Position numbers and translations under genes: made by a program. Positions 9,049-18,423 of a DNA stretch of 64,000 nucleotides are shown here, one piece after another. Under the pieces are notes generated by a model. That model saw nothing but the letters and a program-made list of their open reading frames with translations. It had not been told where the DNA came from and ran no database searches. The DNA is taken from contig JAISZB010000068.1 in assembly GCA_031269465.1 (NCBI GenBank), positions 1-64,000 of the forward strand, read 5' to 3'. Within the stretch, counting starts at the first letter, position 1, and the number at the start of each line of letters is the position of its first letter. This DNA comes from Clostridiales bacterium. GTDB lineage: Bacteria > Bacillota > Clostridia > Lachnospirales > WQUN01.

Positions 9049-12000
9049 ATGGACGCAATAATTGAGATTCTTCAAAGGGCAATTAAAGCAAACGGAGCAA
9101 GTATCCTTCTCTCATCGCCAGATATCGTAAAAAAGATGCTGCTGGATGAAGGAGCGCAAAGAAGCCAGGCGGTTCGCGTCAAAGCCGCCCTTAAAACAGG
9201 ATGGCTGAATTCGCTCTTAAAGGCTCGGGACTTTCCTGTTGACTGCAAGGATCTTTTTTTCAAGATAAAAGCGATATCCGAAGACACAGGCTATTCTTTT
9301 GAAACCGCCTTAAACGCTGCGTACATCATTATTAAAGCCGCCGGAATTAAAGTGGATCTCAGGGAAGAGAAAATAATAAGCCTGCTGGAGAAGTTAACGG
9401 AAATCGGCCTCAATGGTGGCGGCAGCGCGCGTGAAGAGTTTGAAGACGAAATCTTTGAGGACGGACGGATTGAAGACGATGAGTATGAAGACTGCAATCC
9501 AGGCGGCGAATGGGCTGAGGACAGCTTTGAAACGGCAGACCCTTATTGCATTCTTCAGGCAAGCGCTTTTTTCACGCTCTTCGGAAATCAGGAAAGCTTA
9601 AATGCAAATGATGAACCAACCGCGAACTATAAGCCAGGAGACAAAGATGAGCCTAGCCTGGGCAACACCCGGGAAAATCAAGATCTTTTAATAAAGGCCT
9701 GTTTGTCAAACATCCTTTCGGATGTGGAGCAATTGAAATCAGTTGCGGAAAATGGCGATCCCTTCTCTCAAACAATGCTTGGACATCTCTATGAAGAGGG
9801 CATCTGCGTTGGCCAAAGCATCGACGACGCTCTCAGCTGGTATCGTAAAGCGGCGGAGCAAGGCTATGCCGACGCCCAGCTCAGCCTGGCTGAATGCATG
9901 ATGGAAGGCAAGGGAATGCTAAAAAGCGCCGCTGAAGCCGTAAAATTGTTCAAGCGAGCCGCAGCCCAAGGCAACCCTGACGCCAAGTACAGGCTGGGAC
10001 AATTGTATGAAACGGGCGATGGAATTGCGCAAAGCGCAAAAGAAGCTGGAAAGCTTTATTTGGAGGCTGCCGAAAAAGGCGTCTGCGAAGCGCAGCTCAG
10101 TCTCGCCCAAATGCTTGAAGAAGGGCGGGGAATGCCCCAGGATTTCAAGGCGGCTATTTTCTGGTACGAAAAAGCGTCCAAGAAAGGCGATCTTTCCGCA
10201 AAGGTAAATCTTGCCCAAATGTATGAAGAAGGCCGCGGCGCCGAGGTTGATTTGCCTAAAGCCGCAAGGCTTTACACCGAAGCTGCTGAACTCGGAGATG
10301 CCATGGGTCAGTTTTTCATCGGCCAAATGCATGAGCTTGGCTATGGGGTCGAAATGAACTGCGAGCTTGCAGCCAAATGGTACGAGAAATCCGCGGAGCA
10401 AGGCGACTCAGACGCGCAGTACAATCTGGGCCGGCTTTATGAGTCGGGCGCGGGAGTCGAAAAGAACTATGAAAAAGCGGCGCATTGGTTTAATGAGTCT
10501 GCGGGTCAGGATGACGAGGAAGCCATGCATGCCCTGGGACGCCTCTACGAACTCGGCAAGGGCGTTGAGAAAAGCGCTCGGACTGCTGCGCAGTGGTATA
10601 GGCGGTCTGCTGAAATGGGCTGCGCGAATTCACAGCATCGTTTGGCTTTGATGCTTGAATCCGGCGAAGGCGTGGACGAAGACATCGCGGAGGCCGCTTC
10701 TTGGCACGAAAAGGCCGCGGGGCAAGGCCATGTGAAATCGGCCCACATTTTGGGACAAATGTATGAAACCGGGCATGGAGTCGCGCAGAATTTAGGCATA
10801 GCCTCAAAATGGTATTCAAAGGCCGCAGAGCTCGGATATGCCGCCTCGCAAGTCAATCTTGGGATTTTCTATGAAAATGGATCAGGGGTTTCCAAAAACG
10901 TTGATTTAGCCGCGAAATGGTACATCAAAGCAGCTGAGAACGGGCATTCAACAGGGCAGTTCAATTTAGGCGCCCTCTATCAAAGCGGCAAGGGCCTGGC
11001 CAAAGATTTCGAGAAGGCGGCCTTCTGGTATGCGAAGGCTGCCGAACAAGGCGACCTCGATGCATGCGCTTGCCTGGGAGATTTGTACGCGCAGGGAAGC
11101 GGCGTAAGGCAGGATTACGCAGAAGCCGTCAAATGGTATGAAAAATCGGCTGCCGACAACAACTGCGCCGCAATCCTGGGCCTTGGACATCTGTACGCAA
11201 ACGGCCGCGGCGTGCCGCAAGATCGCTTGAAAGCCTCAAAGCTTTATGAAAGGGCGGCTATGCTCGGCAGCCGCGATTCCCAGCTGGCGCTTGCAGCTCT
11301 TTGCGAATGCGAGGAAGGCATCCCCAACCATTTAGAGCAAGCTGTAAAATGGTACAAAAAAGCGGCTGAAGGCGGAGAGCCGTCCGCCATGTGGCGTCTG
11401 GCAGACATTTTCCTTTCGACTCTCAAGGAATTTGATCAAGGCGCGGCATGGCTGCGAAAAGCTGCGGATATGAAAGTGCCTGAAGCTGAAGTGTGGCTTG
11501 CCATTTTGCTGGAAGAAGGCAAATCTATAAAGCAAGATTTGGAAAAGGCGGCGGAGTATTACAAATCCGCAGCAGAGCAGGGAAACCTGCAGGCTCAGTA
11601 CAATTTGTCCCTTATGCTATTAGATGGGCGCGGTTGCCCGGAAAACGGCGAAGAAGCGATTTCCCTGCTGAGTAAATCGGCTTCAGGAGGGTTTGCGGAT
11701 TCGAAGGAAGCCTTGGGGCTAATCTATGAAACGAAGCAGAAGTACGAGCTCGCGGCCAAATGGCTCAAAGAAGCTTCGGAACACGGCAAGGCCAAGGCCG
11801 GGCTCCACCTGGCAAAACTGCATGAATACGGCTTAGGCGTGGAAAAAAATCTGAAGACGGCCGCGAAATATTATTCTGATTCCGCCGCTTTAGGAAACGC
11901 CGAAGCTCAGTACAACCTCGGACGCATTTACGACTACGGATTAGGAGTTTCGCAAAGCGACAAGCTAGCCGCGCATTGGTACGGCAAGGCAGCGGAGCAA

Positions 12001-13128
12001 GGCCATCCTGACGCGCAGTGCAGTTACGGAGTCATGCTCGAATGCGGCCAGGGAATGGAAATAAATATGGAAAAGGCATTCGATCTATATGCCGCTTCAG
12101 CTCAACAGGGCAATATAGAAGCGGAGTTCAACCTAGCACTCCTTTACGAAAGCGGATCAGGCATCGCTAAAAATGATTCTCTAGCGGCATTTTGGCACAA
12201 GAAGGCGGCGGATCAAGGACATGTCAAAGCCCAGCTCCAACTCGCCGCCATCTTTGCGCAAGGCTGCGGCGTCCCTCAAGACTATGAAGCGGCGGCTTTA
12301 TTGTATCTTAACGCCGCCGAGAAAGGAAGCGCCGACGCTCAGTATGCGCTGGCAAGCTTTTACGACGCGGGCTTGGGCCTGCCTCAAAGCAGCGAAAATG
12401 CTGCAGCCTGGCTTCTCAGCGCCGCAGAAAAAGGGCACAGGGAAGCGCAGTACAACCTGGCGCTAGCTTATGAGCAAGGCCAGGGAGTTCAAAAAAGCTA
12501 TGAAAAAGCCGCTCAATGGTATGAAGCGTCAGCTTTGCAGGGAGAGTCGAGCGCGCAGTACAACCTCGGCGAATTGTATTATTACGGCCAAGGCGTTTCG
12601 CAAAACTTCAAAACAGCTGCAAAGTGGTATGAAATGGCTGCCGCGCAAGGCGATTCCGACGCGCAGTGCATGCTTGGGTACATGTGCAAAAATGGAGACG
12701 GAATGAAAGCGGATCCCGCAAAGTCCAGCAGATGGTACGCTGCGGCAGCCAGCCAGGGAAACCCTTCCGCCCAATACAATCTGGCTCTCCTGTACTGGAG
12801 CGGCGCAGGCGTGGCAAAAAACGATGTGGAAGCTGCCAACCTTTATAGGAAAGCGGCTCTTCAAGGCCATGACTTGGCGCAGTGCAACCTGGGGGTCATG
12901 TATGAGCGAGGAGAAGGCGTTGAAAAGAACTTGCCTGAAGCTTGCAGATGGTACCAAGCTTCCGCAGAGTCAGGAAACGCTTCGGCCCAGTTCAATTTGG
13001 CCTTGATGATGGAAAGCGGCGCAACCTCCAAAAATATGGACGCGGCGCTGAAATGGTATGAGAAGTCCGCCGCCCAGGGCAATGAAAAAGCCAGAAGGAG
13101 GGTTGAGGAGTTGACTGTGCAGCCGTGA
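9049..13128 (+). CDS. Giant Sel1-like repeat protein (31 full repeats)
   Basis: A 1359-residue protein. Residues 1-~110 form a helical N-terminal domain I do not recognise (KMLLDEGAQRSQAVRVKAAL, GYSFETALNAAYIIIKAAGI). Residues ~125-210 are an acidic linker. From ~225 to the end there are 31 near-perfect 36-residue Sel1-like repeats of the form AEQGDADAQYNLGRLYESGxG plus VxKNxEKAAxWYxKA, and a final partial repeat; repeats 16 and 19 are shortened to about 32-33 residues. Sel1 repeats are TPR-like helix pairs that build superhelical scaffolds for protein-protein contacts. There is no signal peptide or membrane segment, so it is expected in the cytosol. GGGGTGA lies upstream of the ATG. It has no operon partners. 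The repeats differ at DNA level, so the array is old rather than freshly amplified. Confidence 0.92.
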   Translation: MDAIIEILQRAIKANGASILLSSPDIVKKMLLDEGAQRSQAVRVKAALKTGWLNSLLKARDFPVDCKDLFFKIKAISEDTGYSFETALNAAYIIIKAAGIKVDLREEKIISLLEKLTEIGLNGGGSAREEFEDEIFEDGRIEDDEYEDCNPGGEWAEDSFETADPYCILQASAFFTLFGNQESLNANDEPTANYKPGDKDEPSLGNTRENQDLLIKACLSNILSDVEQLKSVAENGDPFSQTMLGHLYEEGICVGQSIDDALSWYRKAAEQGYADAQLSLAECMMEGKGMLKSAAEAVKLFKRAAAQGNPDAKYRLGQLYETGDGIAQSAKEAGKLYLEAAEKGVCEAQLSLAQMLEEGRGMPQDFKAAIFWYEKASKKGDLSAKVNLAQMYEEGRGAEVDLPKAARLYTEAAELGDAMGQFFIGQMHELGYGVEMNCELAAKWYEKSAEQGDSDAQYNLGRLYESGAGVEKNYEKAAHWFNESAGQDDEEAMHALGRLYELGKGVEKSARTAAQWYRRSAEMGCANSQHRLALMLESGEGVDEDIAEAASWHEKAAGQGHVKSAHILGQMYETGHGVAQNLGIASKWYSKAAELGYAASQVNLGIFYENGSGVSKNVDLAAKWYIKAAENGHSTGQFNLGALYQSGKGLAKDFEKAAFWYAKAAEQGDLDACACLGDLYAQGSGVRQDYAEAVKWYEKSAADNNCAAILGLGHLYANGRGVPQDRLKASKLYERAAMLGSRDSQLALAALCECEEGIPNHLEQAVKWYKKAAEGGEPSAMWRLADIFLSTLKEFDQGAAWLRKAADMKVPEAEVWLAILLEEGKSIKQDLEKAAEYYKSAAEQGNLQAQYNLSLMLLDGRGCPENGEEAISLLSKSASGGFADSKEALGLIYETKQKYELAAKWLKEASEHGKAKAGLHLAKLHEYGLGVEKNLKTAAKYYSDSAALGNAEAQYNLGRIYDYGLGVSQSDKLAAHWYGKAAEQGHPDAQCSYGVMLECGQGMEINMEKAFDLYAASAQQGNIEAEFNLALLYESGSGIAKNDSLAAFWHKKAADQGHVKAQLQLAAIFAQGCGVPQDYEAAALLYLNAAEKGSADAQYALASFYDAGLGLPQSSENAAAWLLSAAEKGHREAQYNLALAYEQGQGVQKSYEKAAQWYEASALQGESSAQYNLGELYYYGQGVSQNFKTAAKWYEMAAAQGDSDAQCMLGYMCKNGDGMKADPAKSSRWYAAAASQGNPSAQYNLALLYWSGAGVAKNDVEAANLYRKAALQGHDLAQCNLGVMYERGEGVEKNLPEACRWYQASAESGNASAQFNLALMMESGATSKNMDAALKWYEKSAAQGNEKARRRVEELTVQP

Positions 13129-13236
13129 CCGGATGCATTTTAATTGGAGCATCCCGCAGCGGCGCCAATCCATCCTCAGTCCAAGAAACAAGCGACGCGT
13201 AGACGAGCAAGGGCTTCACGCCGAACCACCGGGCGC

Positions 13237-13365
13237 TATGCCGATTTTCACCAAATGTTCCCTTTTTTGTTGATTATCCGTTGGAAGGCACGAAATTCCG
13301 ATATCAATCGCACTAGCTGTATAGTCAAGCTCCAAAAAAGGTAATTTTCAATGAAAATCAATATA
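13237..13365. repeat. Palindromic element, type A, end 1 on the left
   Basis: Left TATGCCGATTTTCACCAAAT then the T-tract and GTTGATTAT; centre ACGAAATTCCGATATCAATCG, which has lost the central palindrome; right inner arm TCAAGCTCC and right end ATGAAAATCAATATA. About 110 bp after the Sel1-repeat gene. Confidence 0.8.
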
Positions 13366-13374
13366 TTAATCAAC

Positions 13375-13409
13375 AAAAGGCTTAGGCGCTCAGTTCTAAG
13401 CCTTTTTGG
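13375..13409. terminator. Intrinsic terminator between the Sel1-repeat gene and relQ
   Basis: Stem AAAAGGCTTAG (13375-13385) pairs with CTAAGCCTTTT (13396-13406); ten-base loop; T-run on the plus strand and A-run on the other side, so it could work in both directions. It would serve the plus-strand Sel1-repeat gene and possibly the convergent alarmone synthetase. Confidence 0.7.
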
Positions 13410-13447
13410 TGCCAATATGCTAATCTGCATAGAAAATTGAGCTAAAA

Positions 13448-13500
13448 TATATCGATTTTCATTCAATGTTCCTTTTTTTGTTGATTATACATTGAAAAGT
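13448..13500. repeat. Half palindromic element, type A end 1 only
   Basis: TATATCGATTTTCATTCAAT, then the T-tract and GTTGATTATACATTG. The partner arm is missing. A lone end 1 such as this shows that copies break up. Confidence 0.7.
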
Positions 13501-13600
13501 GTACCTTGCCAGCATTGATCGCCAGACGGCATGCGGCAAGGGAGGCCAAAAAGCAAAAACCGCCCTTGAGATTTTTACCTGATGTACGCGCCTGCCCAGA

Positions 13601-13731
13601 TATACTGCTTTTCATATAAAATCACCTTTTTTTGGAGCTTGATAATACAGCGGGTGCGATGATATTGGCATTTCGCACCACTTAATGGATAATCAAGCTC
13701 CAAAAAGGTATATTTGATGAAAAGCGGTATA
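13601..13731. repeat. Palindromic element, type A, end 2 on the left
   Basis: Full-length: TATACTGCTTTTCATATAAA on the left, GGAGCTTGATAATACAGCG and GGATAATCAAGCTCC inner arms, ATGAAAAGCGGTATA on the right. It lies 15 bases beyond the stop codon of the alarmone synthetase gene (minus strand), where it would form a strong hairpin in the 3' end of the transcript. Confidence 0.9.
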
Positions 13732-13745
13732 TTTCAGACGCCCCG

Positions 13746-14429
13746 CTATTTTCTCATCCTAAAATAGCGGATCAATGAATCCATGTCGAAATCAACATTT
13801 GATAGGATCGTTGCGGAGGATTTAAGCTTTCTGGCAACCTCTTCAGAAATGACATTGCTGCTTTTATACTTGATCTCGTGCTCAAAGCAAGCCCATATAT
13901 CCATAGCTTGGGTTCTTATCTGCACTTCCGCAGGAATATATTCCGTAACAGACGCTATGGCTATAGGCACCTGGATTATTAGATGCAGGCTTCTATAGCC
14001 GCTCTCTTTAGGCTTTTCAATATAGTCGCTCCTTCTTAGGAGCACTATGTCATTCTGAGACAAAAGCAACTCAGCAAGCTCATAAATATCTTCAACGTAA
14101 TGGCAAACTACCCTCAACCCCGCTATGTCAGTTATATACTTGGTCATGTTCTCTATTGAAACCGCTATCTTCTTCTTTTCCATCTTTTCAAGAATGCTTT
14201 TTGGCGTTTTCAGGCGTTTCTCTATATGATGCACTGGATTGTGATCCCGCATGGCGGCAAACTCGTCGCTTATGATTTCAAGCCTTGTGCCTACATCCTT
14301 GATAGCCGCGTTATATACTGAATACAGCCTGGCCGCCTGCTCTCTCCTGTCTTCCTCGGCGGCTAGACTCATGTCGAGGCTGATATTTTCAAGCAGGCCT
14401 TGAATGAATGAATTTTTTTCATGCACCAT
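13746..14429 (-). CDS. relQ: Small alarmone synthetase, RelQ/YjbM-like GTP pyrophosphokinase
   Basis: A 227-residue synthetase-only member of the RelA/SpoT family, which makes (p)ppGpp from GTP or GDP and ATP. The synthetase landmarks are present: RLKTPKSILEKM near residue 72, ITDIAGLRVVCHYVEDIY near 100, EKPKESGYRSLHL near 138 and EVQIRTQAMDIWACFEHEI near 165. No hydrolase, TGS or ACT domain, and the length is that of RelQ/RelP (about 210-230). The open frame continues upstream to 14621, but that extension is basic and out of character, while GAGGGG sits nine bases before the ATG at 14429, so I start there. Stands alone; no toxin-antitoxin partner visible. RelQ versus RelP cannot be settled by eye. 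Confidence 0.88.
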   Translation of the reverse strand: MVHEKNSFIQGLLENISLDMSLAAEEDRREQAARLYSVYNAAIKDVGTRLEIISDEFAAMRDHNPVHHIEKRLKTPKSILEKMEKKKIAVSIENMTKYITDIAGLRVVCHYVEDIYELAELLLSQNDIVLLRRSDYIEKPKESGYRSLHLIIQVPIAIASVTEYIPAEVQIRTQAMDIWACFEHEIKYKSSNVISEEVARKLKSSATILSNVDFDMDSLIRYFRMRK

Positions 14430-14771
14430 GACGCTTTCCCCTCTTTTTCTCCGCCGCGCCACTATGCGAAGACGCAATCCGCGTACCGATCCCAGGACGG
14501 CATTATGAATTGAAGAGCCGCAAATCCCGTCGTAAAATCGGAATCGCAAATGCGCGTCAGCATATAGAGCAAATGCATATCGATTCAAAAAGATTGGCAG
14601 ATTATCGGGGTAAATTGCCAAGGGCGCGTTAAATTCAGAACATGATCAAGCTTGCTCTGATTTTAAAATGTTCCAGGACGCAGCCTTGAGAGCCTGTTTT
14701 GAAGTGGCGAAAACCCATGCAGCTGTGGCAGCTCCAAATGCGGGAATTTACCGCGTCATAAAGATTCACGC

Positions 14772-14904
14772 TATACCGATTTTCATTCAATGTTCCTTTT
14801 TTTCTTGATTATCCACTGAGTGGCGCGAAATGCCTGTACAGGCATTTTGCACTCACTATATAATCAAGCTCCAAAAAAGGTAATTTTATATGAAAATCAG
14901 TATA
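14772..14904. repeat. Palindromic element, type A, end 1 on the left
   Basis: Left TATACCGATTTTCATTCAAT; inner arm CTTGATTATCCACTGAGTGG; central hairpin GCGAAATGCCTGTACAGGCA with TTTTGC, whose middle GCCTGTACAGGC differs from the usual GCCGATATCGGC yet is still a perfect palindrome; right end ATGAAAATCAGTATA. Confidence 0.9.
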
Positions 14905-15328
14905 TATAAATACCTCTCCAGATCGAAGCCGGCAATCAAAAAACCCCTCTACGCTCACTGATTTGAATATGAAAGTTTAGGTTTAATCGGTACATGTGAC
15001 TGCAAACCGCCAGTGTACATGCTGATTCGCAGCAAATGAGCCCCAGGGTATAACTAGATAAGGCGATATGCAATATGCATTAATAGCGCCGCTATTACAG
15101 GCGTTCTAATTTCATATCGCTTAATTATAACCTATTTTTAGATAATCATCAATAGGAAACATGGTCATAATATACAATATTAAGAGAGATCTAAGCATAT
15201 CATAGACATGTTTTTGTCCGTCATACTTAAAGCGGTTCGCGGGCGTCATTTCTGGACTTCATCCGCTGAAGCGCGCGGGAAAGCTCCGATTTTGATGATA
15301 TGCAGATTTGCCGCCAAAGGCATGCCCG

Positions 15329-15520
15329 TTGCAGTCAAATGCATCTATTCTGAGCTTGGCTGTCCACTGGGCGCTGATATTCTTATATGCGTGACTTCAG
15401 CGCTTTCAAGGCGCGAAACGCCGATATGGCATTTCGCACCGCAGTATAGCCAGGACGCAGCACAGGCAGCTCCATATGCTGATTTTCACAGGAAACCGCT
15501 CAATATTTGATGAAAATCGG
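15329..15520. repeat. Degenerate palindromic element, type B with type A fragment
   Basis: GTTGCAGTCAAATGCATC and GAGCTTGGCTGTCCACTGGG on the left and GCGCGAAACGCCGATATGGC further right recall a type B copy with a spread-out centre. GCTGATTTTCACAGGAAACC and TGATGAAAATCGG after it look like type A arms. Poorly preserved. Confidence 0.35.
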
Positions 15521-15629
15521 GGCAAAAACCAGCATGGGCTTTTTTAGTGAAGGCGGACAATCAATCTCCGCGATCACTGGCTTCGCATCAGCGCAACATC
15601 CCGAGGATGTCAATCTGCAACCGCTTCAA

Positions 15630-16088
15630 TCAATCATTCGACTGCGGCAGCCTCTTCTTCCCGCCCTCTTTTTTTCCTCTGGAGCCAGCTTCTCTTTCTT
15701 CTCTTATAGCATCGCACTCAGGGCAGAACTCAGGTATGTTCTGCCAGTCTATATTGTAATATATAGTGTTCCCGCAACCGAAAAAGCCGTGGCCGGGGCA
15801 GGATTTCTTTTTCCATTTAGCTTCGTCGGGCTTGCGGGCGAGCTCCTCCACAGCCTTTTCGTACTTAGCTTGGCATGCGGGGCAAAAAGCGGGCGGCTTT
15901 TCGTCATCTGCGGCATAGACAATGATTTGCCTGCAACCCAGAGGCTTCTTGAATCCAGGGCACTTTTTAGCAAGATGCCGCTTGTCCTCCCCTGTTCCGC
16001 CGCACTGTTCGCATGCCACATACCCCTTCAAGGAATCTTCCCAAACATTGCCTTTCCCAAAGCAAACCTTGCACTGAGCATAGTTCAT
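15630..16088 (-). CDS. Cysteine-rich zinc-ribbon-like protein
   Basis: A 152-residue, soluble, strongly charged protein with six or so Cys pairs. The N-terminal CKVCFGKGNV and CEQCGGTGEDK are the CxxCxGxG signature of the DnaJ zinc-binding region. Further pairs are CPGFKKPLGC, FCPACQAKY, SCPGHGFFGC and FCPECDAI, so up to three or four metal sites are possible. No J domain, signal peptide or membrane segment. I do not recognise a named family; a role as a small chaperone-like or nucleic-acid-binding protein would be a guess. The ribosome site is weak (GGGGAG 17 bases upstream). The high, regular Cys content and lack of stops favour a real gene over the open frame on the opposite strand. Confidence 0.6.
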   Translation of the reverse strand: MNYAQCKVCFGKGNVWEDSLKGYVACEQCGGTGEDKRHLAKKCPGFKKPLGCRQIIVYAADDEKPPAFCPACQAKYEKAVEELARKPDEAKWKKKSCPGHGFFGCGNTIYYNIDWQNIPEFCPECDAIREEREAGSRGKKEGGKKRLPQSND

Positions 16089-16176
16089 ATAAAACGCTTC
16101 AATTGCTCCCCATATCTTTGAGGCAAAGGGGCAACAGCCGCTTCCTCCCTTCCGTCAATAAGGAATCTCTCATAAA

Positions 16177-16340
16177 TATGCCGATTTACATATGAAGCCG
16201 ACTGTTTGAACACGAGCGAGCGCGAATGCCGATATCAGAATCGCACATTTAAAGGCGCTGACTTCAGGCATTTAAAAATATCAGCGCCAGGACAGTCAAG
16301 TTCAAGATAGGGCTCATTAGACCGCAAACAGGCATAATAT
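16177..16340. repeat. Degenerate palindromic element with enlarged centre
   Basis: TATGCCGATTTACATATGAA on the left (mixed end), GCGAATGCCGATATC in the middle, and an extra unrelated hairpin (AAAGGCGCTGA / TCAGCGCC) inserted before the right arm CAGTCAAGTTCAAG. Confidence 0.4.
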
Positions 16341-16542
16341 GAATTTCGGCATAAAGCTAAAGCATAGTCGCAGTCTAAGAATCAAGCTGTTTATTTAAAT
16401 CCGTCCAGATCGCTTTCCAACTGCACCCAATATATCACATAAAAGCGGATAATTCAAGTGCATTCCCCAGTTAAAGAAGTTGAGGAGTCTTTCAATAAAA
16501 TTGGGGGCATGTTCAAGACTTGAAATTTCTTTGTGAATTACT

Positions 16543-16571
16543 GTATATGAAGCGAATATTTGGCAATAATA
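16543..16571 (+). promoter_or_regulatory. Candidate sigma-F promoter of spoIIR
   Basis: GTATA (16543-16547), 14 bases, then GGCAATAATA (16562-16571). The second box fits every conserved position of the published sigma-F -10 pattern GGnnAnAHTR, and GTATA fits the GYWTA -35. SpoIIR is a known sigma-F gene in Bacillus. The spacer is a little short and the leader would be about 180 bases long. Confidence 0.5.
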
Positions 16572-16686
16572 CTATATAATGCTTGATATATTGATTTGCA
16601 TTTGAACTGCCAGGGGGCATTTGACTGCAAATCTTAATAATTCAATAGCCTCTTAATTAATAGCGCAGGCACGCGAAATAAGCTAA

Positions 16687-16740
16687 GATTTGCAGTCAAA
16701 TGCACCTATTTAAATAGGCGCTTCGGCGCAAATCAGTATA
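16687..16740. repeat. Mini palindromic element, type B, in the spoIIR leader
   Basis: GATTTGCAGTCAAATGCACC on the left and GGCGCAAATCAGTATA on the right, with ATTTAAATAGG between. Ten bases separate it from the start codon of spoIIR, so it must be part of the transcript. Confidence 0.7.
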
Positions 16741-16750
16741 ATCAAGGGAG

Positions 16751-17503
16751 ATGATAGCGATTATAAAAATCAGCCTTAAAAAAGAACTAAAAATCCTTGC
16801 CGCCTCGCTTGTGTGCGGCATTATACTTGCCATGTGCCTGGGCTACGCTACAAAGGCTTATTCCGAGACAGTGCAGGAAAGCATCGCTAAAGAAGTGCTG
16901 AGGTTCCATGTCCTTGCCAACAGCGATGAAGAGAAGGATCAAGAACTTAAGCTCAAAGTGCGCGACGGCGTCCTTGAAACGTTTAAAGAGGGCTTGTCTA
17001 TGTCGTCTTCCGTAGATGAAACCCGCAAGTTTTTAAGCGCCAGACTCAATGATATTGAGGCGCGAGCTGAAGAGATAGTATTGGAAAACGGCTATTCATA
17101 TAAAGTCTCCGCAAGCCTTTCACACGACTTTTTCCCGACCAAAACCTACGGAGACATAACCTTCCCTCCTGGAAGCTATGAAGCCCTTCGCTTGGTCATA
17201 GGCGAAGGAGAAGGCAAAAACTGGTGGTGCGTCATGTTCCCTCCGCTTTGCTTTGTGGATGTCACAAAGGGAAAGACTACCGATGAAAGCAAGTCGCAGC
17301 TCCAAAGCATAACTACAGCCAGTGAATACAAGCTTCTTTCTGATGACGCCAGAGAACAGGAAGTCACTGTAAAGGTGAAATTCAAAGTGGTGGAATGGTG
17401 GCAGAATATTCTGCGCAAACGCTCCGAGCCGGACGAACCCAAGCAGAAGAGCTATGTCTTGAAAGATTTGGCGCCTAAAGCCAAGCCTTCTGAAAAAGAA
17501 TGA
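16751..17503 (+). CDS. spoIIR: Stage II sporulation protein R
   Basis: A 250-residue secreted signalling protein. In Bacillus, SpoIIR made in the forespore crosses into the intermembrane space and triggers SpoIIGA to process pro-sigma-E in the mother cell. Evidence: N-terminal signal/anchor segment (ILAASLVCGIILAMCLGYA, residues ~15-33), then the hallmark LRFHVLANSDEEKDQELKLKVRD and, near residue 155, GKNWWCVMFPPLCFVD. The C-terminal ~60 residues are basic and less conserved. An oddity is that AAGGGAG directly abuts the ATG with no spacing, so initiation may be weak or use a different in-frame codon just downstream. A candidate sigma-F promoter and a mini palindromic element precede it; a strong terminator follows. 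Its presence indicates an endospore former. Confidence 0.95.
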   Translation: MIAIIKISLKKELKILAASLVCGIILAMCLGYATKAYSETVQESIAKEVLRFHVLANSDEEKDQELKLKVRDGVLETFKEGLSMSSSVDETRKFLSARLNDIEARAEEIVLENGYSYKVSASLSHDFFPTKTYGDITFPPGSYEALRLVIGEGEGKNWWCVMFPPLCFVDVTKGKTTDESKSQLQSITTASEYKLLSDDAREQEVTVKVKFKVVEWWQNILRKRSEPDEPKQKSYVLKDLAPKAKPSEKE

Positions 17504-17554
17504 ATTGTACAAGCAACTTTCAGCAAGCCTTCCCTCCTTCCTCTTTTCTATATA

Positions 17555-17592
17555 GAAAGAGCGGCCTTTAATCTGGCCGCTCTTTCCTTTTC
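17555..17592 (+). terminator. Intrinsic terminator after spoIIR
   Basis: Perfect 12-bp stem GAAAGAGCGGCC (17555-17566) with GGCCGCTCTTTC (17575-17586), eight-base loop, followed by a pyrimidine run. It starts about 50 bases after the spoIIR stop. Confidence 0.9.
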
Positions 17593-17634
17593 TCTCCAAG
17601 GGGAAAATCGCCTTTTTTCGCGCATGAAGTTAAT

Positions 17635-18213
17635 ATGCCTCATTTCAATAAAACGTTTTTTTGCAGTAATCGTCATTATTTCTTACATTACGGCATTTTC
17701 CAAGATTATTTCCTTGACTGCGGGCTTAGGCTAAGCTATACTAAAAGCCAGCAGAGCCAATCTGAGATGATGCAAGAAGTTGCAAGGCTCTTCTCATGCT
17801 TTTCCGCATTGGAGAGCTCCAGCTGCATGGCCGGCTATACAAGCTTGGCGACAAACAGCCCGCCATCTGTGGATTTTGATTGCTCTTCAATATATCAGAG
17901 CCTCAATTGCAACTCCTTTCCATGCTTAAGTCTGAAGATGGCCATGGAAAGCCAAAATCACAAGAGCTATAAGGATTCATATTTCCGCGCTGATCGCGAT
18001 TTTCGAATATTTCATTTTCATTTCACGGATTATTCTAGTGGTTATTTTGAAAATATTTTTTATCATATTATTGCTTATCACATTTTAAATTTGTCGTTAT
18101 TTCATACATCAGACCCTTGCTTGAGCCATTTTTCATTCATTTTTCCTATAATTCAAAACATTTCAGATTATTTACTTAACATTGAGCTTATAAATCCAAT
18201 TGATGCCTTGTAA
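17635..18213 (+). CDS. Doubtful open reading frame, possibly a frameshifted secreted protein
   Basis: An open frame of 192 codons without family resemblance and without a ribosome site. Its first 35 residues are unusually rich in Phe, Tyr and His, as in a frame read out of register. In another frame an ATG at about 17624 opens a 36-residue hydrophobic segment (MKLICLISIKRFFAVIVIIS and onward) that looks like a signal or membrane anchor and stops at a TAG. A real gene with a frameshift near 17730 would reconcile the two, but nothing else supports it. Treat as unproven. Confidence 0.2.
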   Translation: MPHFNKTFFCSNRHYFLHYGIFQDYFLDCGLRLSYTKSQQSQSEMMQEVARLFSCFSALESSSCMAGYTSLATNSPPSVDFDCSSIYQSLNCNSFPCLSLKMAMESQNHKSYKDSYFRADRDFRIFHFHFTDYSSGYFENIFYHIIAYHILNLSLFHTSDPCLSHFSFIFPIIQNISDYLLNIELINPIDAL

Positions 18214-18423
18214 GTTCTGTTCATGCCTAAATATATATACGGAATTACTAAATGTAGACTTTGTTTTCGTGCTTTTTTAGCATTGTCTTAATAAACAATC
18301 ATAATTGCACCAGCAGTTACATAAGCGCGTATTTTGTTTTTATGTTTACATAGATCATTTATCACCATATGATCCAGCCGCTTTGAGCAGTTTCCGGCGC
18401 AATCTTCTAATATAACAAAACTA

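Noticed and set aside
9072-13082. Many long open frames antisense or out of frame in the Sel1-repeat gene
   Set aside because: They follow the 108-bp periodicity of the real gene, lack ribosome sites and have skewed composition.
15507-16121. 204-codon plus-strand open frame
   Set aside because: It is antisense to the cysteine-rich gene, which has far better protein character.
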